Below are positions 54,367-64,000 of a stretch of 64,000 nucleotides of DNA, piece by piece. The notes beneath the pieces were generated by a model. It did not search any database and was not told where the DNA came from. It saw nothing but the letters and a program-made list of their open reading frames with translations. Positions within the stretch are counted from its first letter, which is position 1, and each line of letters opens with the position of its first letter. Source of the stretch: Clavaria fumosa. Taxonomy: Eukaryota; Basidiomycota; Agaricomycetes; Agaricales; Clavariaceae. The position numbers were made by a program, and so were the translations under genes. The stretch covers positions 1,736,001 through 1,800,000 of the forward strand of contig OX637803.1 in assembly GCA_951802425.1 (NCBI GenBank), read 5' to 3'.

Positions 54367-57300
54367 ATGAGACCCGCTCCCTCTCACGAAGACTCTATCC
54401 CCGCTCAAAGCTCCCCCTTCGCGATAGTAAAACTACGCGACGATGGGTCCAACTGGCCGGACTACGAAATGAAAGCGAAGACGGCTATGGGAGCAAAAGG
54501 GTTGATTAGACACGTTGAAGGGACAGCGAGGAGGCCCTTACCTTTCGATATTGAGAACGGAAGACCGGTCACGGAACCCGGAAAGGTCGCCACACGCTCA
54601 GACATTCAAGATCTAGAGCGTGCTATGGACGACTTTGAGCAAAAGGAATATGCGGCGCGGCATATCATGCTTACCACTGTATCCCCGCGACTCTCTACAA
54701 TGCTCCGAGCCAATTCGTCTGCCGCTCAGATGTGGCAACAGATCGTATCCGATGCTACAAAGAAAAGTAAAGTTCACCAAGTTGATACGCGACGCCGCCT
54801 GCAAGAAATGCGCTGCCCCGAGGGTGGAGACGTGCGCGCGCACCTCAATGCGATGACCAATCTTCGCAACGAACTGGAAGCGATTGGCGGATCTGTTAAC
54901 GACGAGGACTTTGCGACGATGATACACGTTAGCTTACCTCTCAGCTATCGCCCCCTACTCCAATCCATCCTTCACGCCGCTGACATGAACGAAAAACCGG
55001 TCGACCCGAACTACCTGATCAGAATTATCCTCGAGGAAAACCACCAGCGAGAGATCACTCATGGGCTAACGAAATCGGGCCAGGCCGCTTTCCAGACCAA
55101 CAAAAACCGTCGAAGAGGGAGAGGAAACAAAAATTCAGGCCAAGCGAAACACTGCGACAATTGCAAACGCACCAATCATAACATAGAAGACTGCTTTGCC
55201 AAAGGCGGACCCAAGGAAGGCCAGCGCCCTCCCTGGGGCAAGAGCAGGCAGAGTGGAGCGAGCGCTACGACGACAAGTGGGAAGGAAGAAGGTGCGGACG
55301 AGTGGGTATCATTCACCTGTACTTCACCCCCCATGGACGTCGCTGCCAAGACAACCCCACCATGTTCACACGTCACTGCGATCCTTGATAGTGGCGCTAC
55401 TGCCCACTTTACTCCTTTGAGAGAAAAGCTAATCAATTTCCGGAAGACGTCTCCCAGACCTGTTACCGCCGCAGATGGGGGAGAATTCAACGGTGTCGGT
55501 TGCGGCGACATGCCTTTGGAAGTCATGAACGGGTCAAAACTGTCAAAGCTACTCCTCAAGGACGTTATATACTCACCAAAACTCGCATTCACCCTCGTCT
55601 CCATCGGGCGCCTGGACGATTCTGGATGTACTGCTACGTTCAGTCATGGTCTCTGCACCATCAGGCGTTCTGATGGAAGGGAGGTCGCACGTGTAAAGAA
55701 AATAAACGGCCTATATCAGTTAAATGGCACTGCGCACAAACACGCCCCACTACACGCCAACGCGGCCACACAGAGGCTGACGATAACGGAAGCCCACCGC
55801 ACACTGGGACACATCAACGTCGGTAGCGTTAGACATGCAATAAAAAATGGCAAAATCACCGGAATAACCCTCGACGAAGACTCAGAGTTCGAGTTCTGCG
55901 ACGCGTGTGCCCAAGCAAAACCCCACCGTCAACCGTTCCCCGATCAAGCCCAGAACCGAGCCCAATCCTTCGGCGATCGCATCCACGCCGACCTATGGGG
56001 ACCAGCTGCCGTTGAGTCGATATCTAGGTGCCGGTACACAGTCGACTTTGTCGATTGTGCGACGCGCTGGACACACGTAGCGTTCGTTCGCCGTAAGAAT
56101 CAAGCGTTTCAGACATACCTTGATTTTGAGAAAGGACTTGAGACACAGAACAACGTGAAGATAAAAATCCTTCGCTCTGACCGTGGCCACGAGTTCCTAA
56201 ACGATAGGTTTAGTGAGCACTTAGCAAAAAGAGGGACGAAAAGAGAACTCACCGTCCACGATACGCATGAACAAGTGGGCGTAGCCAAGCGCTGGAACCG
56301 CACGAAGGCGGAACTAGTGCGGGCGATGCTGATAGACTCGAAACTACCGAGGTTTCTATGGGCTGAGGCTATGAATCACGCTGCCTGGATCAAGAACCGC
56401 TCACCTACTCGAGCACTTGACAACTGCACCCCCTATGAAGCCAGATATCGCAGCAAACCCGACATGTCCAAGCTCGTCCCCTTTGGCACGCATGCCTGGG
56501 TCAAGATACCCGATGCCGGTAAGCTTGAGTCTCGCGCGAAGTTCGGCCACTTCGTCGGCTTCGATGGGACAAGCACCGGGTACCGTATCTATTACCCAGA
56601 CAAACGTCAGGTAAAAGTTGAGCGTGAGGTCATCTTTAACCGCACCGGACACTCCCAAACCGTCCCAATACCCGAGGAATTGGAGGCCGTGGGGGAGAAG
56701 ATCAAGAACATCCTCCAAGACCTCAAGGGAGACCGTCCGTCGTCGCCCAGTGTCGACGAAAGTTCCAGCGACCCAGGCGACCCAAACGATGTTAATCAGC
56801 GGTCAAACGACGACGAAAGTGACTCAGACGACACTCACAGTCGGTCTGGTAGCCCTCAACCTCCGTCTCCGCCGCCCGATTACCCTCACCATTCCGAAAA
56901 CGAAGACGCTGGTCGACCGCGCCGTAAACGCCATGATCCCGGTTTTTACAGGAAATTAGCTGGGTACCAAGTCTATACCACTGATCACGCACCTGAAGGC
57001 CCTCTAGACGACTCACTAGATCCTCTCCCGCTGCTTGCACTGAGCGCTGGCGCCATAGGTTCAGAACCGCGCACGCTCACAGAAGCACTATCGAGAGACG
57101 ACGCGCGTCAATGGCAAGAAGCTTGGGACGCTGAGCTCGCACAGCTGCAACGCCTACGTACCTGGAAGATCGTCCCGCGGCCGTCCAACAAGCCCGTTAT
57201 CCCGTTTAGCCATGTCTTCAAAGTCAAGTTAGGCCCAAACGGTGAAATTTTAAAATACAAAGTCAGGCTCGTTGCTGGTGGACACAGGCAGGTAAAAGGA

Positions 57301-58602
57301 CTTAACTACACCGAAACCTTTGCCGCCGCTGCCAAGATCGCCTCAATCCGAGTCGTCCTCGCCAATGCGGCCCAACTTGACTGGGAGATCGATCAAATCG
57401 ACGTCGTCGGCGCTTACCTCAACGCAGAGATCGATGAAGACGTTTTCATGGAGGTCCCTCCAGGCGTGCTAGGCACGAACAATAGAGGGAAAGTGTGCAA
57501 GCTCCTAAAGGGTCTCTATGGGCTGAAGCAATCAGGAAGGAAATGGCACGAAAAGATGACGAGCGTCTTCCTCGACCTGGGATTCACACCGTCACGCTTG
57601 GACCACTCGGTGTTTACAAAAACCAATGCTGGCCAAACAACCCACGTAACGGTCTCAACAGATGATATGGTCATCGCCGCGAGCTCACGCGCAGCCATAA
57701 ACGAATTTAAAAGGTCTTTCTCTAAGTATTTTGAGATTACCGACCAAGGCGAAGCCTCTTGGCTTCTAGGCTTCGAGATAAGGCGTGACTGTGCTGCAAA
57801 AACGATTTCCATCAATCAGAAAGCCTACATTACAACGATGGCCGAGAGATTTGGACTGACCGATGCGAAGCCAACGTATACGCCCATGGAGCCTGGCGCG
57901 GTTTTCTCCAAGGATCAGTGTCCTTCCGAGCCCATCCGTGCACCCTACCAAGAGGCCTGCGGCAGCGTTCTTTGGCCTGCGGTCATTTCACGCCCGGACA
58001 TACAATTTGCGGTGGGAATATTAACCCAGTTCACCCAGAACCCAGCTGAGATCCATTGGAGAGCGATCAAACGTGTAATAAAATACCTACACACCACTCG
58101 CGATCACTGGTTAATGCTTGGTGGAACTATCAATGAACCGGACGTGTACGCAGACGCGGATTGGGCCTCGCAGACTCATCGTCAATCCATCTCGGGGTAT
58201 GCGGTCAAGCTGGGCACCGGCGTCGTCTCGTGGTCGTCGAAGAAGCAGCCGCTCGTTGCACTGTCAAGCGCCGAGGCCGAATACATCGCCGCGACACACG
58301 CGGCGAAAGAGATCCTGTGGCTGCGAGCTTTTCTCAGCGAGCTAGGGAGATGCCCAACCGGACCGACCAAGCTGCTTACCGATAATCAGTCTGCCATCGC
58401 TATATCCAAGGATCCTAAATTTCATGCGAGGACGAAACATATCGATGTGCGGTACCACTTTATAAGAGATTTGGTCCGAACGAAGAAGATCAACATCACG
58501 TACGTGCCAACCGATGCCAACCTCGCTGACACATTCACGAAGGCGTTGTCCCGGACGAAATTCGAGGGCGCAAGGAGGTCGATTGGGCTTTGTCCCGCTT
58601 GA
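54367..58602 (+). CDS. Copia Gag-Pol polyprotein, unit 2
   Basis: Identical in all 1411 residues to unit 1, including the Glu-to-Lys change in the integrase core. Identity over more than 4 kb means the duplication is very recent or kept uniform by gene conversion, or that one unit is an assembly repeat. Confidence 0.95.
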   Translation: MRPAPSHEDSIPAQSSPFAIVKLRDDGSNWPDYEMKAKTAMGAKGLIRHVEGTARRPLPFDIENGRPVTEPGKVATRSDIQDLERAMDDFEQKEYAARHIMLTTVSPRLSTMLRANSSAAQMWQQIVSDATKKSKVHQVDTRRRLQEMRCPEGGDVRAHLNAMTNLRNELEAIGGSVNDEDFATMIHVSLPLSYRPLLQSILHAADMNEKPVDPNYLIRIILEENHQREITHGLTKSGQAAFQTNKNRRRGRGNKNSGQAKHCDNCKRTNHNIEDCFAKGGPKEGQRPPWGKSRQSGASATTTSGKEEGADEWVSFTCTSPPMDVAAKTTPPCSHVTAILDSGATAHFTPLREKLINFRKTSPRPVTAADGGEFNGVGCGDMPLEVMNGSKLSKLLLKDVIYSPKLAFTLVSIGRLDDSGCTATFSHGLCTIRRSDGREVARVKKINGLYQLNGTAHKHAPLHANAATQRLTITEAHRTLGHINVGSVRHAIKNGKITGITLDEDSEFEFCDACAQAKPHRQPFPDQAQNRAQSFGDRIHADLWGPAAVESISRCRYTVDFVDCATRWTHVAFVRRKNQAFQTYLDFEKGLETQNNVKIKILRSDRGHEFLNDRFSEHLAKRGTKRELTVHDTHEQVGVAKRWNRTKAELVRAMLIDSKLPRFLWAEAMNHAAWIKNRSPTRALDNCTPYEARYRSKPDMSKLVPFGTHAWVKIPDAGKLESRAKFGHFVGFDGTSTGYRIYYPDKRQVKVEREVIFNRTGHSQTVPIPEELEAVGEKIKNILQDLKGDRPSSPSVDESSSDPGDPNDVNQRSNDDESDSDDTHSRSGSPQPPSPPPDYPHHSENEDAGRPRRKRHDPGFYRKLAGYQVYTTDHAPEGPLDDSLDPLPLLALSAGAIGSEPRTLTEALSRDDARQWQEAWDAELAQLQRLRTWKIVPRPSNKPVIPFSHVFKVKLGPNGEILKYKVRLVAGGHRQVKGLNYTETFAAAAKIASIRVVLANAAQLDWEIDQIDVVGAYLNAEIDEDVFMEVPPGVLGTNNRGKVCKLLKGLYGLKQSGRKWHEKMTSVFLDLGFTPSRLDHSVFTKTNAGQTTHVTVSTDDMVIAASSRAAINEFKRSFSKYFEITDQGEASWLLGFEIRRDCAAKTISINQKAYITTMAERFGLTDAKPTYTPMEPGAVFSKDQCPSEPIRAPYQEACGSVLWPAVISRPDIQFAVGILTQFTQNPAEIHWRAIKRVIKYLHTTRDHWLMLGGTINEPDVYADADWASQTHRQSISGYAVKLGTGVVSWSSKKQPLVALSSAEAEYIAATHAAKEILWLRAFLSELGRCPTGPTKLLTDNQSAIAISKDPKFHARTKHIDVRYHFIRDLVRTKKINITYVPTDANLADTFTKALSRTKFEGARRSIGLCPA

Positions 58603-58609
58603 GGGGGAG

Positions 58610-58849
58610 TGTTGAAGATCAAGCGGAGCCTGAATCTTATTTAGACTGTTACAGCCACGGTAGTGGTGCGATACTGCTCAGTACGGTATACCGACTGAGC
58701 AGTGAGTAAAATTTTCTATGCGACTACAACTTCTCTTATTGACACGACTACTTGTAGATAAACTTACGTTCCAGGTAGCTGTCTAATAAAAACTCAGTAC
58801 GGTATACCGACTGAGCAATAAACTTACGTTCCAGGGCATATCTTCTATA
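58610..58849 (+). repeat. Copia 3' LTR
   Basis: Same 240-bp sequence; followed directly by the right target duplication ATTGG. Confidence 0.92.
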
Positions 58850-58899
58850 ATTGGTAGTCAATAACCGCTAGAGTCATAATGGTGAAAGCTAGAACACAC

Positions 58900-59196
58900 C
58901 TAAACACAAGCCTTTTTCTTGCTAGGTGAATTCATGGGGTCAGTTGACATTGTCTTCCTTTTGCGAGGGGAAGGGGCGGTTCGCTTTGCCGGAAGTAGGA
59001 TGCACATAGACAGAATGTCAGGGACATATGTGTCCAGGGGTTCTTTGTCATCCTTTGGCCCAATACTCCAGTGCGAGAGGTTAAAGTATAGTTCGACAAC
59101 TGCCCCTGCAAGCAGACTACAATACTCTGTTGGAGCAATAAGCTTGCCTTGAAGGTCATAAGCAGGGACAGGGATAACGCGGTGAGTATCCTTCAT
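58900..59196 (-). pseudogene. Unknown mushroom-type protein, C-terminal remnant
   Basis: A 98-residue frame: MKDTHRVIPVPAYDLQGKLI, LAGAVVELYFNLSHWSI, then a Lys/Arg/Pro-rich tail (SPRKRKTMSTDP). I recall repeated Agaricomycete proteins of unknown function with the pattern PAYD..G.LI.P..Y...L.GA.VEV.F.L.HW; only the tail of such a protein is here. No upstream exon is seen beyond 59250. Possibly a transposon passenger. Confidence 0.35.
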
Positions 59197-59291
59197 TTCC
59201 TGTAGGGCATCTCGAGCCTCTGCAGACCTGACAGGCCAGTTATTAATCGTGTAGCCTGTCTCATTTTCTATGATTGTGCATCAGAGAGTGA

Positions 59292-59747
59292 ATGCGAAGG
59301 CATTATAAAACATACCATCTGAATCTGACTCAGTCTTTGAACAATTTCCCTCTCCAGACTTCACTTCAAGCTCCTTCATTCTTTGTGTTAGCCTACTCAT
59401 GTAAACGAAAGATGAAGATTACAAACCTCAAACAAAACATGTCAAAGTTTGAGCCGCAGCTCACCTCCGATCACCCTATGAAGGAGACTGGACTTTTGCT
59501 TAAATCCCTTAGTAGCCGCTTGCTCCAGAAGCCACCCAACATTGGTACTCCACCTTCTGGGACCCTAAGCCTCTTCAACTTATATGTGGCACTCTCGCGC
59601 AGTTCTGGTCGTGCAACGATACGACTACTGCGAGATTTTGACAATGAGCTGTTCAAAAAATCTCATCAGATGGCTTTGCTGGCAGAGGATGACCGGCTAG
59701 GGAGGCTTGACCTTCAGACCAGGGACATTTGTCAACAGGATAAATAA
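59292..59747 (+). pseudogene. PIF1-like helicase, C-terminal fragment
   Basis: The last 65 residues read GTLSLFNLYVALSRSSGRAT, IRLLRDFDNELF and LLAEDDRLGRLDLQT, which match the final helicase motif region (NLYVALSRSSGRETIRLLRDFD) of the multicopy PIF1-like helicases of mushrooms. The first 70 residues do not match and no Walker motifs are present, so it is a 3' fragment, perhaps of a mobile element. Confidence 0.5.
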
Positions 59748-59821
59748 AGGTAGATATGCATGGCAGACAGAGTGGCATCAGATGCGCATAGCACACAGTC
59801 TTGTTTGGTGATGTATGTACT

Positions 59822-61129
59822 GGGGATGGGCAATCCCCGTGATGCGTGACGAGTGGTCACATTGGCTCACACAGGTGTCACAGGCCCAAACCGTGACACA
59901 AAAACTGCAAATGCATAAGCTCATTGGATATTGAAATTGAGTGAAAACTTTGGTGAGAGGAATTACTCTGAGGCAGATATTCTACAAAGCCTATTGACTC
60001 AAATATTCTAATTATGCTTATATTTTGAGTTATGCCATAGTCACACCTCATATCTCAATATTGGGAAGGTATTTTAACATTTTGGTCAATAACAGTTGTA
60101 GAACAGCCTGTTCTGAGCAAAATTGCTCACTAAACCAAAGAGTGAATCTCAAAATTGAGTGAGCCTATACCATTACAAGTTTGAGTGCAAACCTGAGTGC
60201 AGCACAGCCACAGCCTGTATTCTGTGCTGTTCCTTGACTTTGCTCCTCTTCCTTCACACTCTGGGCACTGTTGTACACACTCTCAGCCTATCCTGGCTTC
60301 TTCTACAAACCCTCCCATTGCTCCCCTTCCTTGTCATAACCCTCAACCACCTTTGGCACCTCTCATGGTCTCACCCTTGAGAGTGCACCCTTTTCATATC
60401 TCACAAGTTTGGTGTAAGTTTGTGTGCATTTCTAGCATTTATGACTGATTGCTAGCTTACAGATTTGTTGTCTGAGAGCCTTTCCTTGGCATATTTTGCA
60501 CACTCATTGTCAAATGCCAAAGTCAGCCAAGAAGAGGTCTGCCCAGTTGCAGAATCTTGCCAAGGCTAACACTGTGCTGGAAGGAGAGCAGGAGATTGGA
60601 TTGGTTGATGATGATACAAAGTTTATAGATGATGGAGAGGCTTTTGGGGCATCCATTGCTTCACTGGAGGCAGCCCTGAAAGCAGAGAAGCAGAACTCTG
60701 TTATTGCTGGAGAAGAAATTGTATGCTGAACAGGCAAATCTGAGGAGCTAGCTAAAGCCCTCAGTGCCAAGGTAGAGTATGCAAAGGAGCTTTACAAGAG
60801 GTTTAGAGTTGAGCAACATGCACAACAGAGAGGACAAATCAGAAAAACATTTCTGGAGCAGCAGATCACAGCCCTGAAATCAGTAGACTCTAAGAGATCC
60901 AGGGATTTCAGGGAAAACTTCCTATATTCAGTGTACTAAATGTGTAAATAATGTAATATATATATATAACAGCCATCATACAATGCACTGGCATTGAACA
61001 AACTGAAGAAAACCCAGTTGTGGCAGCTGAGGAAGCCAGGGAATGAGTTGTGTCAGTCATTGTCACGCTTTGTGTCACAACCCGTGACGTCACGCTGCCG
61101 CGCCGTAACACGGGACTGCCCATCCCCAT
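59822..61129. mobile_element. 1.3-kb hAT-like non-autonomous element
   Basis: The left end GGGGATGGGCAATCCCCGTG (59822) is matched by the inverted right end GGGGATGGGCAGTCCCGTG near 61110-61127. TATGTACT flanks both sides (59814-59821 and 61130-61137), an 8-bp target duplication as in hAT elements. Subterminal CACAGGTGTCAC/GTGACAC motifs repeat near both ends. Inside is one decayed ORF (60514-60939) and AT-rich sequence, no transposase. Confidence 0.65.
60514..60939 (+). pseudogene. Coiled-coil ORF inside the hAT-like element, one internal stop
   Basis: Frame of 141 codons from ATG 60514 to TAA 60937-60939 with a single TGA at 60727-60729. It begins MPKSAKKRSAQLQNLAKANT and continues after the TGA with GKSEELAKALSAKVEYAKEL. 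The Lys/Gln/Glu-rich, heptad-like composition resembles the N-terminal coiled coils of repeated mushroom ORFs linked to transposons. Function unknown. Confidence 0.45.
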
Positions 61130-61174
61130 TATGTACTTATGTGGCAGGTTGAACATGAATTATGGGGCGGTAAG

Positions 61175-61210
61175 AACCCTTGCAAGCAAGGGAACCCTTG
61201 CAAGCAAGGG
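61175..61210. repeat. 18-bp palindromic unit in tandem
   Basis: AACCCTTGCAAGCAAGGG occurs twice in a row (61175-61192, 61193-61210) followed by AACCC. Each unit contains CCCTTGC and its inverse GCAAGGG, so it can form small hairpins, near the 3' end of the sirtuin gene. Confidence 0.8.
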
Positions 61211-61421
61211 AACCCAGCGACTGCAGAATGCGAAGCAGATGGTGTACCACCAGAAGCACCCGAAAAACCCGATAATTTGCTCAGGACAAAGAACAGGACA
61301 CAGTACAAAAAAAATAGGATAAAGTTAAATATGTAGCATCTACAATAAGGATTCCGGAGTCTAGCGAGAGGAAGGCGTCCCTGTACTCCTGGACATCAAA
61401 AAGTCGTCGCCCAAACTATTG

Positions 61422-63242
61422 TTATCCAAGTGGGTCGAACCGGCGTGAAAGAGAGAACAATTTGCGATGGTTGGCTGTCGGGACGAGTTGCTTCGCCCTT
61501 GAGCTGGCCAGCACTGACGCCAGCAGAAAAGCTTCTACTTCCGAGTCCAACTCGCTGTCGTCGGGCGAGAGCGTCCGTTCGTCCACCGAGGTGGTAGCGG
61601 TGGCGGCGGGGTCCCATGGCTCGACCGGTCCTCGAAGAAACGAGGAGGGGGCGATGGACGCCCCCTTACGCCGCTTTGCGGCGTCGGTCGGACTATCGTA
61701 TGGAGCGACTTCGCGACGCCGTTTCCCCTTGGGCCGCTGGCGCGCACCGTCGCCCTCCTCATCCTCAGAGAATGCGCCCTCTCTCTCCTCGCGCCTCTTC
61801 TTCCTCGCACGCACCAGCTCTTTCCGCCTCAAGTCCTGCTCCAGATGGTGCGTGAGGCGCTCAGCGAACGTCTGCGCGTCGCCCTGCACCCAGACGTCGA
61901 ACACGCCTTCCCAGTCTCTCGTCGGGACAGGAAAGTCGAGGTTCAAGTACACCGACCGGACGGGCGGGTCTTTGCCGCTGCTCTCGGACGACGGCGACGG
62001 GGCGGACGACAGCCGCGGCGACGAGGTCGGCGTGGGCAGGCCACACGGCGAGCCCCGTTTGGGCGACGACGAGGGCGACCGCGCGGCAGCACCGGCTGCA
62101 GACGCGTGGTGCGGGCGGACCGCCTTGGCGAACTCGCGCACGATGCGCTTGGTCCCCGGCACACGCAGGCTGGTGCCGACGACGAGGAGCAGGTCCGCCG
62201 CGCCGCTGCGGCCCTTGCCGCGCGAGGCGCCGACGAGGTCCCTGGCGACCACCTCGCCCACGCCCTCGCCGTTCATGTGCGCTTCGTTGTACAGCACGAC
62301 ACTAGGGCGCAGCTTCCCCACGCCGCGCGCGCGTTTGCCCACTAGCTGCCGCGTCTCCTCCATGGCAGCGCACTCGGGACACCCCGGTGGGATCCCGCAT
62401 GATAACAGGGGCAGGTGCTCGTCTAGGGGGCAGGAGTGGTTGCATGTCGGGCAGTGGAGCGTTTGGAGTGTGCCGTGCAGCGGGATGCATTTCGGGGTCT
62501 CCTCGGTTGTCGACAGCGGACGCGGAGAGGAAGACGGCGTGGATCCGGCGGCTCGTCTGGCACGGAGCTGTGAATGGCGTCGATTCTTGAACCGAGGTAC
62601 CCCAAATGAGAGCCCAGATTTGACCTCTATGGCGTCGATGTTTTGCGTGTAGACTCGAAGAAGCTTGCCGCTGGTGTCGAGGAAACGAAGAAGGTGATGG
62701 AATGGGGTGGGTTGTGCAACCTGCGAGAGCTCTGACAATCGAGCGATCATCTGATAGAATAGCGTGGCTGTATGTTCAGACTATAACATTTATCCGGGAG
62801 AATTGATGGGTAATTACGAGCAGTGGGGAAATTGTAGGTTGATCAGCCAACTGTGCGCAGAAAGGCAGACATAGAACGACTCACATTGAACACAGATGCA
62901 TCGAAAAGATCTCTACCTGAAGACAGAATTTCTTTGGGATTTTCTTTCTTCAGTGATTGAAACAGCCCTTCGGAGGAGCGGAAATCCGGAATGCCAGCCT
63001 GCACAGAAATTCCGGCGCCTACAGAGGATGCAGGAGTGAGTTAGTCCATCGGCCAAGCTCTAACGTGGTGTGAAAGGAGAAGGTGTCGCACCGCAGACGA
63101 TAACGATGCGTTTCGCTTTGACGATAGCCTTGTAAACCTTGGATATATGTGCGGCCGGATCGCTCGACGGAACGAGAAACGAGGGTGATTCTGGAAGCGG
63201 TGATGAGTCGTGCAGAGGAAGGAAGATGGTTGGGGGACCCAT
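61422..63242 (-). CDS. NAD-dependent histone deacetylase, HST3/HST4-type sirtuin
   Basis: Class I sirtuin; HST3/HST4 members remove acetyl from H3 Lys56 and protect genome stability. Exons 63242-63092, 63018-62885 and 62780-61422 (introns 73 and 104 nt, in phase) give 547 residues. Motifs: VKAKRIVIVCG / AGISVQAGIPDFRSSEGLF, YTQNIDAIE, catalytic His in CIPLHGTLQTLHC, zinc Cys in CPTC and CPEC, LRPSVVLYNEAHMNG (the HST3/4-like variant), LLVVGTSLRVPG and SVYLNLDFPV. The C-terminus is a long Arg/Lys/Glu/Ser-rich tail with likely nuclear signals (KGKRRREV, AKRRKG). QNIDG of most sirtuins is QNIDA here. The start at 63242 is the only ATG in frame with exon 1. Confidence 0.9.
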
Positions 63243-63383
63243 GTGAGATGACGAGTCTCAGAGACGCCGTTGCGCCAGACCTCGGATCGGAACGAGGGAC
63301 GAGGAGGAGGAGAGAGGGGTAATAGGTCCAAGTCTCTCACATTCAATAACTAGATATCGGCAACGGGGTTACACAGCTTATAA

Positions 63384-63472
63384 GCATTAATGGGGTAGTG
63401 GTAACCTGGGTCGTTGCCATTCGTTAAAGCAACAAACTCGACCCGCCGGGGGTTCGATTCCCTCTTAATGCA
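63384..63472 (+). tRNA. tRNA-Gly(GCC) with intron
   Basis: Acceptor arms GCATTAA and TTAATGC pair fully, discriminator A. D arm GGGT/ACCT, anticodon stem GGTCG/CGACC, T arm GGGGG TTCGATT CCCTC with a perfect B box GGTTCGATTCC. Placing U33 before GCC gives a glycine anticodon with A37, followed by an intron of about 18 nt starting after position 37. The intron contains GCAAC, which can pair with GTTGC of the anticodon, the usual arrangement of eukaryotic pre-tRNA introns. Ala(TGC) is an alternative reading with a one-base shift but would put a pyrimidine at 37. Confidence 0.85.
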
Positions 63473-63479
63473 TTTTTTT
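63473..63479 (+). terminator. Pol III terminator
   Basis: T7 run directly after the tRNA discriminator base; a second T9 run follows at about 63486-63494. Confidence 0.85.
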
Positions 63480-63511
63480 GCTTTCTTTTTTTTTGCTGTC
63501 CTGCTCTTGCC

Positions 63512-64000
63512 ATGACCAGATGGAACGTCGATTTTCTAGAGAAGAATCCTGCTACCAAGACCCATAGAAGAGCTTTGATCATCCTCAATCAGTCCTTCTC
63601 TGTTCCTCTGTTCAAGCGTGTCTGGGATGCCTGTGACTGGCATTGTTGTGCTGACGGCGGAGCAAACCGACTGCACGACCTCTTAGCATCAACAGAATTT
63701 ACAACAGCCATGATTTCGAGGTATGAATCTACCATGTCTGTGGGTGAGGAAGTTGTTATCGAACGGTCCAGCTCAGATATACCCCCGATCTGATAAAGGG
63801 CGACCTCGACTCCATCCGACCTGACGTTCGCAAGTTATACGAGTCAAAAGTCGTGGCATCATCTACCCTCTTGCCTCTTTTATAATTCTTGGTTATTTTC
63901 AGAATGTGCCCGTCATCGAAGACGAGGACCAGGACTCCACTGACCTCATGAAATGCATGGCCTCGCTCACCGAGATGGAGGCCACAGAGAATTATGAGGT
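63512..64000 (+). CDS. THI80: Thiamine pyrophosphokinase, N-terminal part
   Basis: Transfers pyrophosphate from ATP to thiamine to make thiamine diphosphate in the cytosol. Exons 63512-63720, 63777-63849 and 63903 onward; all junctions GT-AG and in phase. Protein: NPATKTHRRALIILNQSF, LFKRVWDACDWHCCADGGAN, RYTPDLIKGDLDSIRPDVRK, NVPVIEDEDQDSTDLMKCM. The ADGGAN and DLIKGDLDSIRP motifs with the Asp residues that bind Mg-ATP, and QDSTDL, define the catalytic domain. The C-terminal thiamine-binding part lies beyond the window. The start codon is only 39 bp after the tRNA gene. Confidence 0.94.

Larger units (their letters stand above)
49636..58849 (+). mobile_element. Tandem Ty1/copia retrotransposon, LTR-I-LTR-I-LTR
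   Basis: Three 240-bp LTRs (49636-49875, 54123-54362, 58610-58849) separate two 4247-bp internal regions; the repeat step is exactly 4487 bp. Each LTR runs from TGTTGAAGATC to TCTTCTATA and contains two copies of CTCAGTACGGTATACCGACT-type sequence. One 5-bp target duplication, ATTGG, flanks the whole array (49631-49635 and 58850-58854), so it is one insertion locus, not two independent ones. The two polyproteins are identical. It arose by recombination between LTRs or sister copies, or is an assembly effect. Confidence 0.95.

Noticed and set aside
49636..58849. Two independent copia insertions
   Set aside because: There is only one ATTGG target duplication pair, and the middle LTR is directly shared.

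Overview
The window is nuclear DNA from a filamentous basidiomycete, most likely an Agaricomycete. Genes carry many 50-65 nt introns with GTRNGY-type donors. Several proteins have the mushroom-type forms of their families: TPR-bearing NLRs, Tad-like LINEs and copia elements with a TDD reverse-transcriptase box. Species cannot be fixed from the sequence. Gene models below are hand-spliced; exon ends I could phase-check are given.

Layout. 1-3493: ILV5 (valine/isoleucine synthesis, runs off the left edge) and LYS4 (lysine synthesis) share a divergent promoter. About 1150-35715 is a large tandem segmental duplication of the unit [LYS4 - NLR - unassigned 1.1 kb - Ras-like fragment A - Ras-like gene B]. 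Copy 1 (about 1150-22100) keeps an intact LYS4 and an NLR with 10 TPRs; copy 2 (about 22410-35715) has a LYS4 pseudogene, an NLR whose TPR array has grown to about 39 repeats before a 2-bp frameshift, and a better preserved Ras-B. A Tad-like LINE (8571-19774) has landed in the P-loop exon of Ras-A in copy 1 only. A 4.3-kb element with CATCAGGAAAAA termini and full of minisatellites sits between that LINE's two ORFs.

36354-48015 is a compact housekeeping block: trimethyllysine dioxygenase (carnitine synthesis) divergent from VPS34; a fused DTBS-DAPA aminotransferase (biotin synthesis) divergent from exosome subunit RRP41; a small Ser/Thr kinase and a tiny membrane protein. 49188-49425 is a mosaic of the RRP41 tail and the sirtuin 3' flank, suggesting an old tandem duplication between these genes.

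49636-58849 is a pair of apparently identical copia elements in LTR-internal-LTR-internal-LTR form within one 5-bp target duplication. 58850-61129 holds gene remnants and a 1.3-kb hAT-like non-autonomous element. The right end carries an HST3/HST4-type sirtuin, an intron-containing tRNA-Gly(GCC) and the start of thiamine pyrophosphokinase.

The biology is vitamin, amino-acid and lipid-signalling metabolism interrupted by one fast-evolving island of receptors, GTPase fragments and nested transposons.
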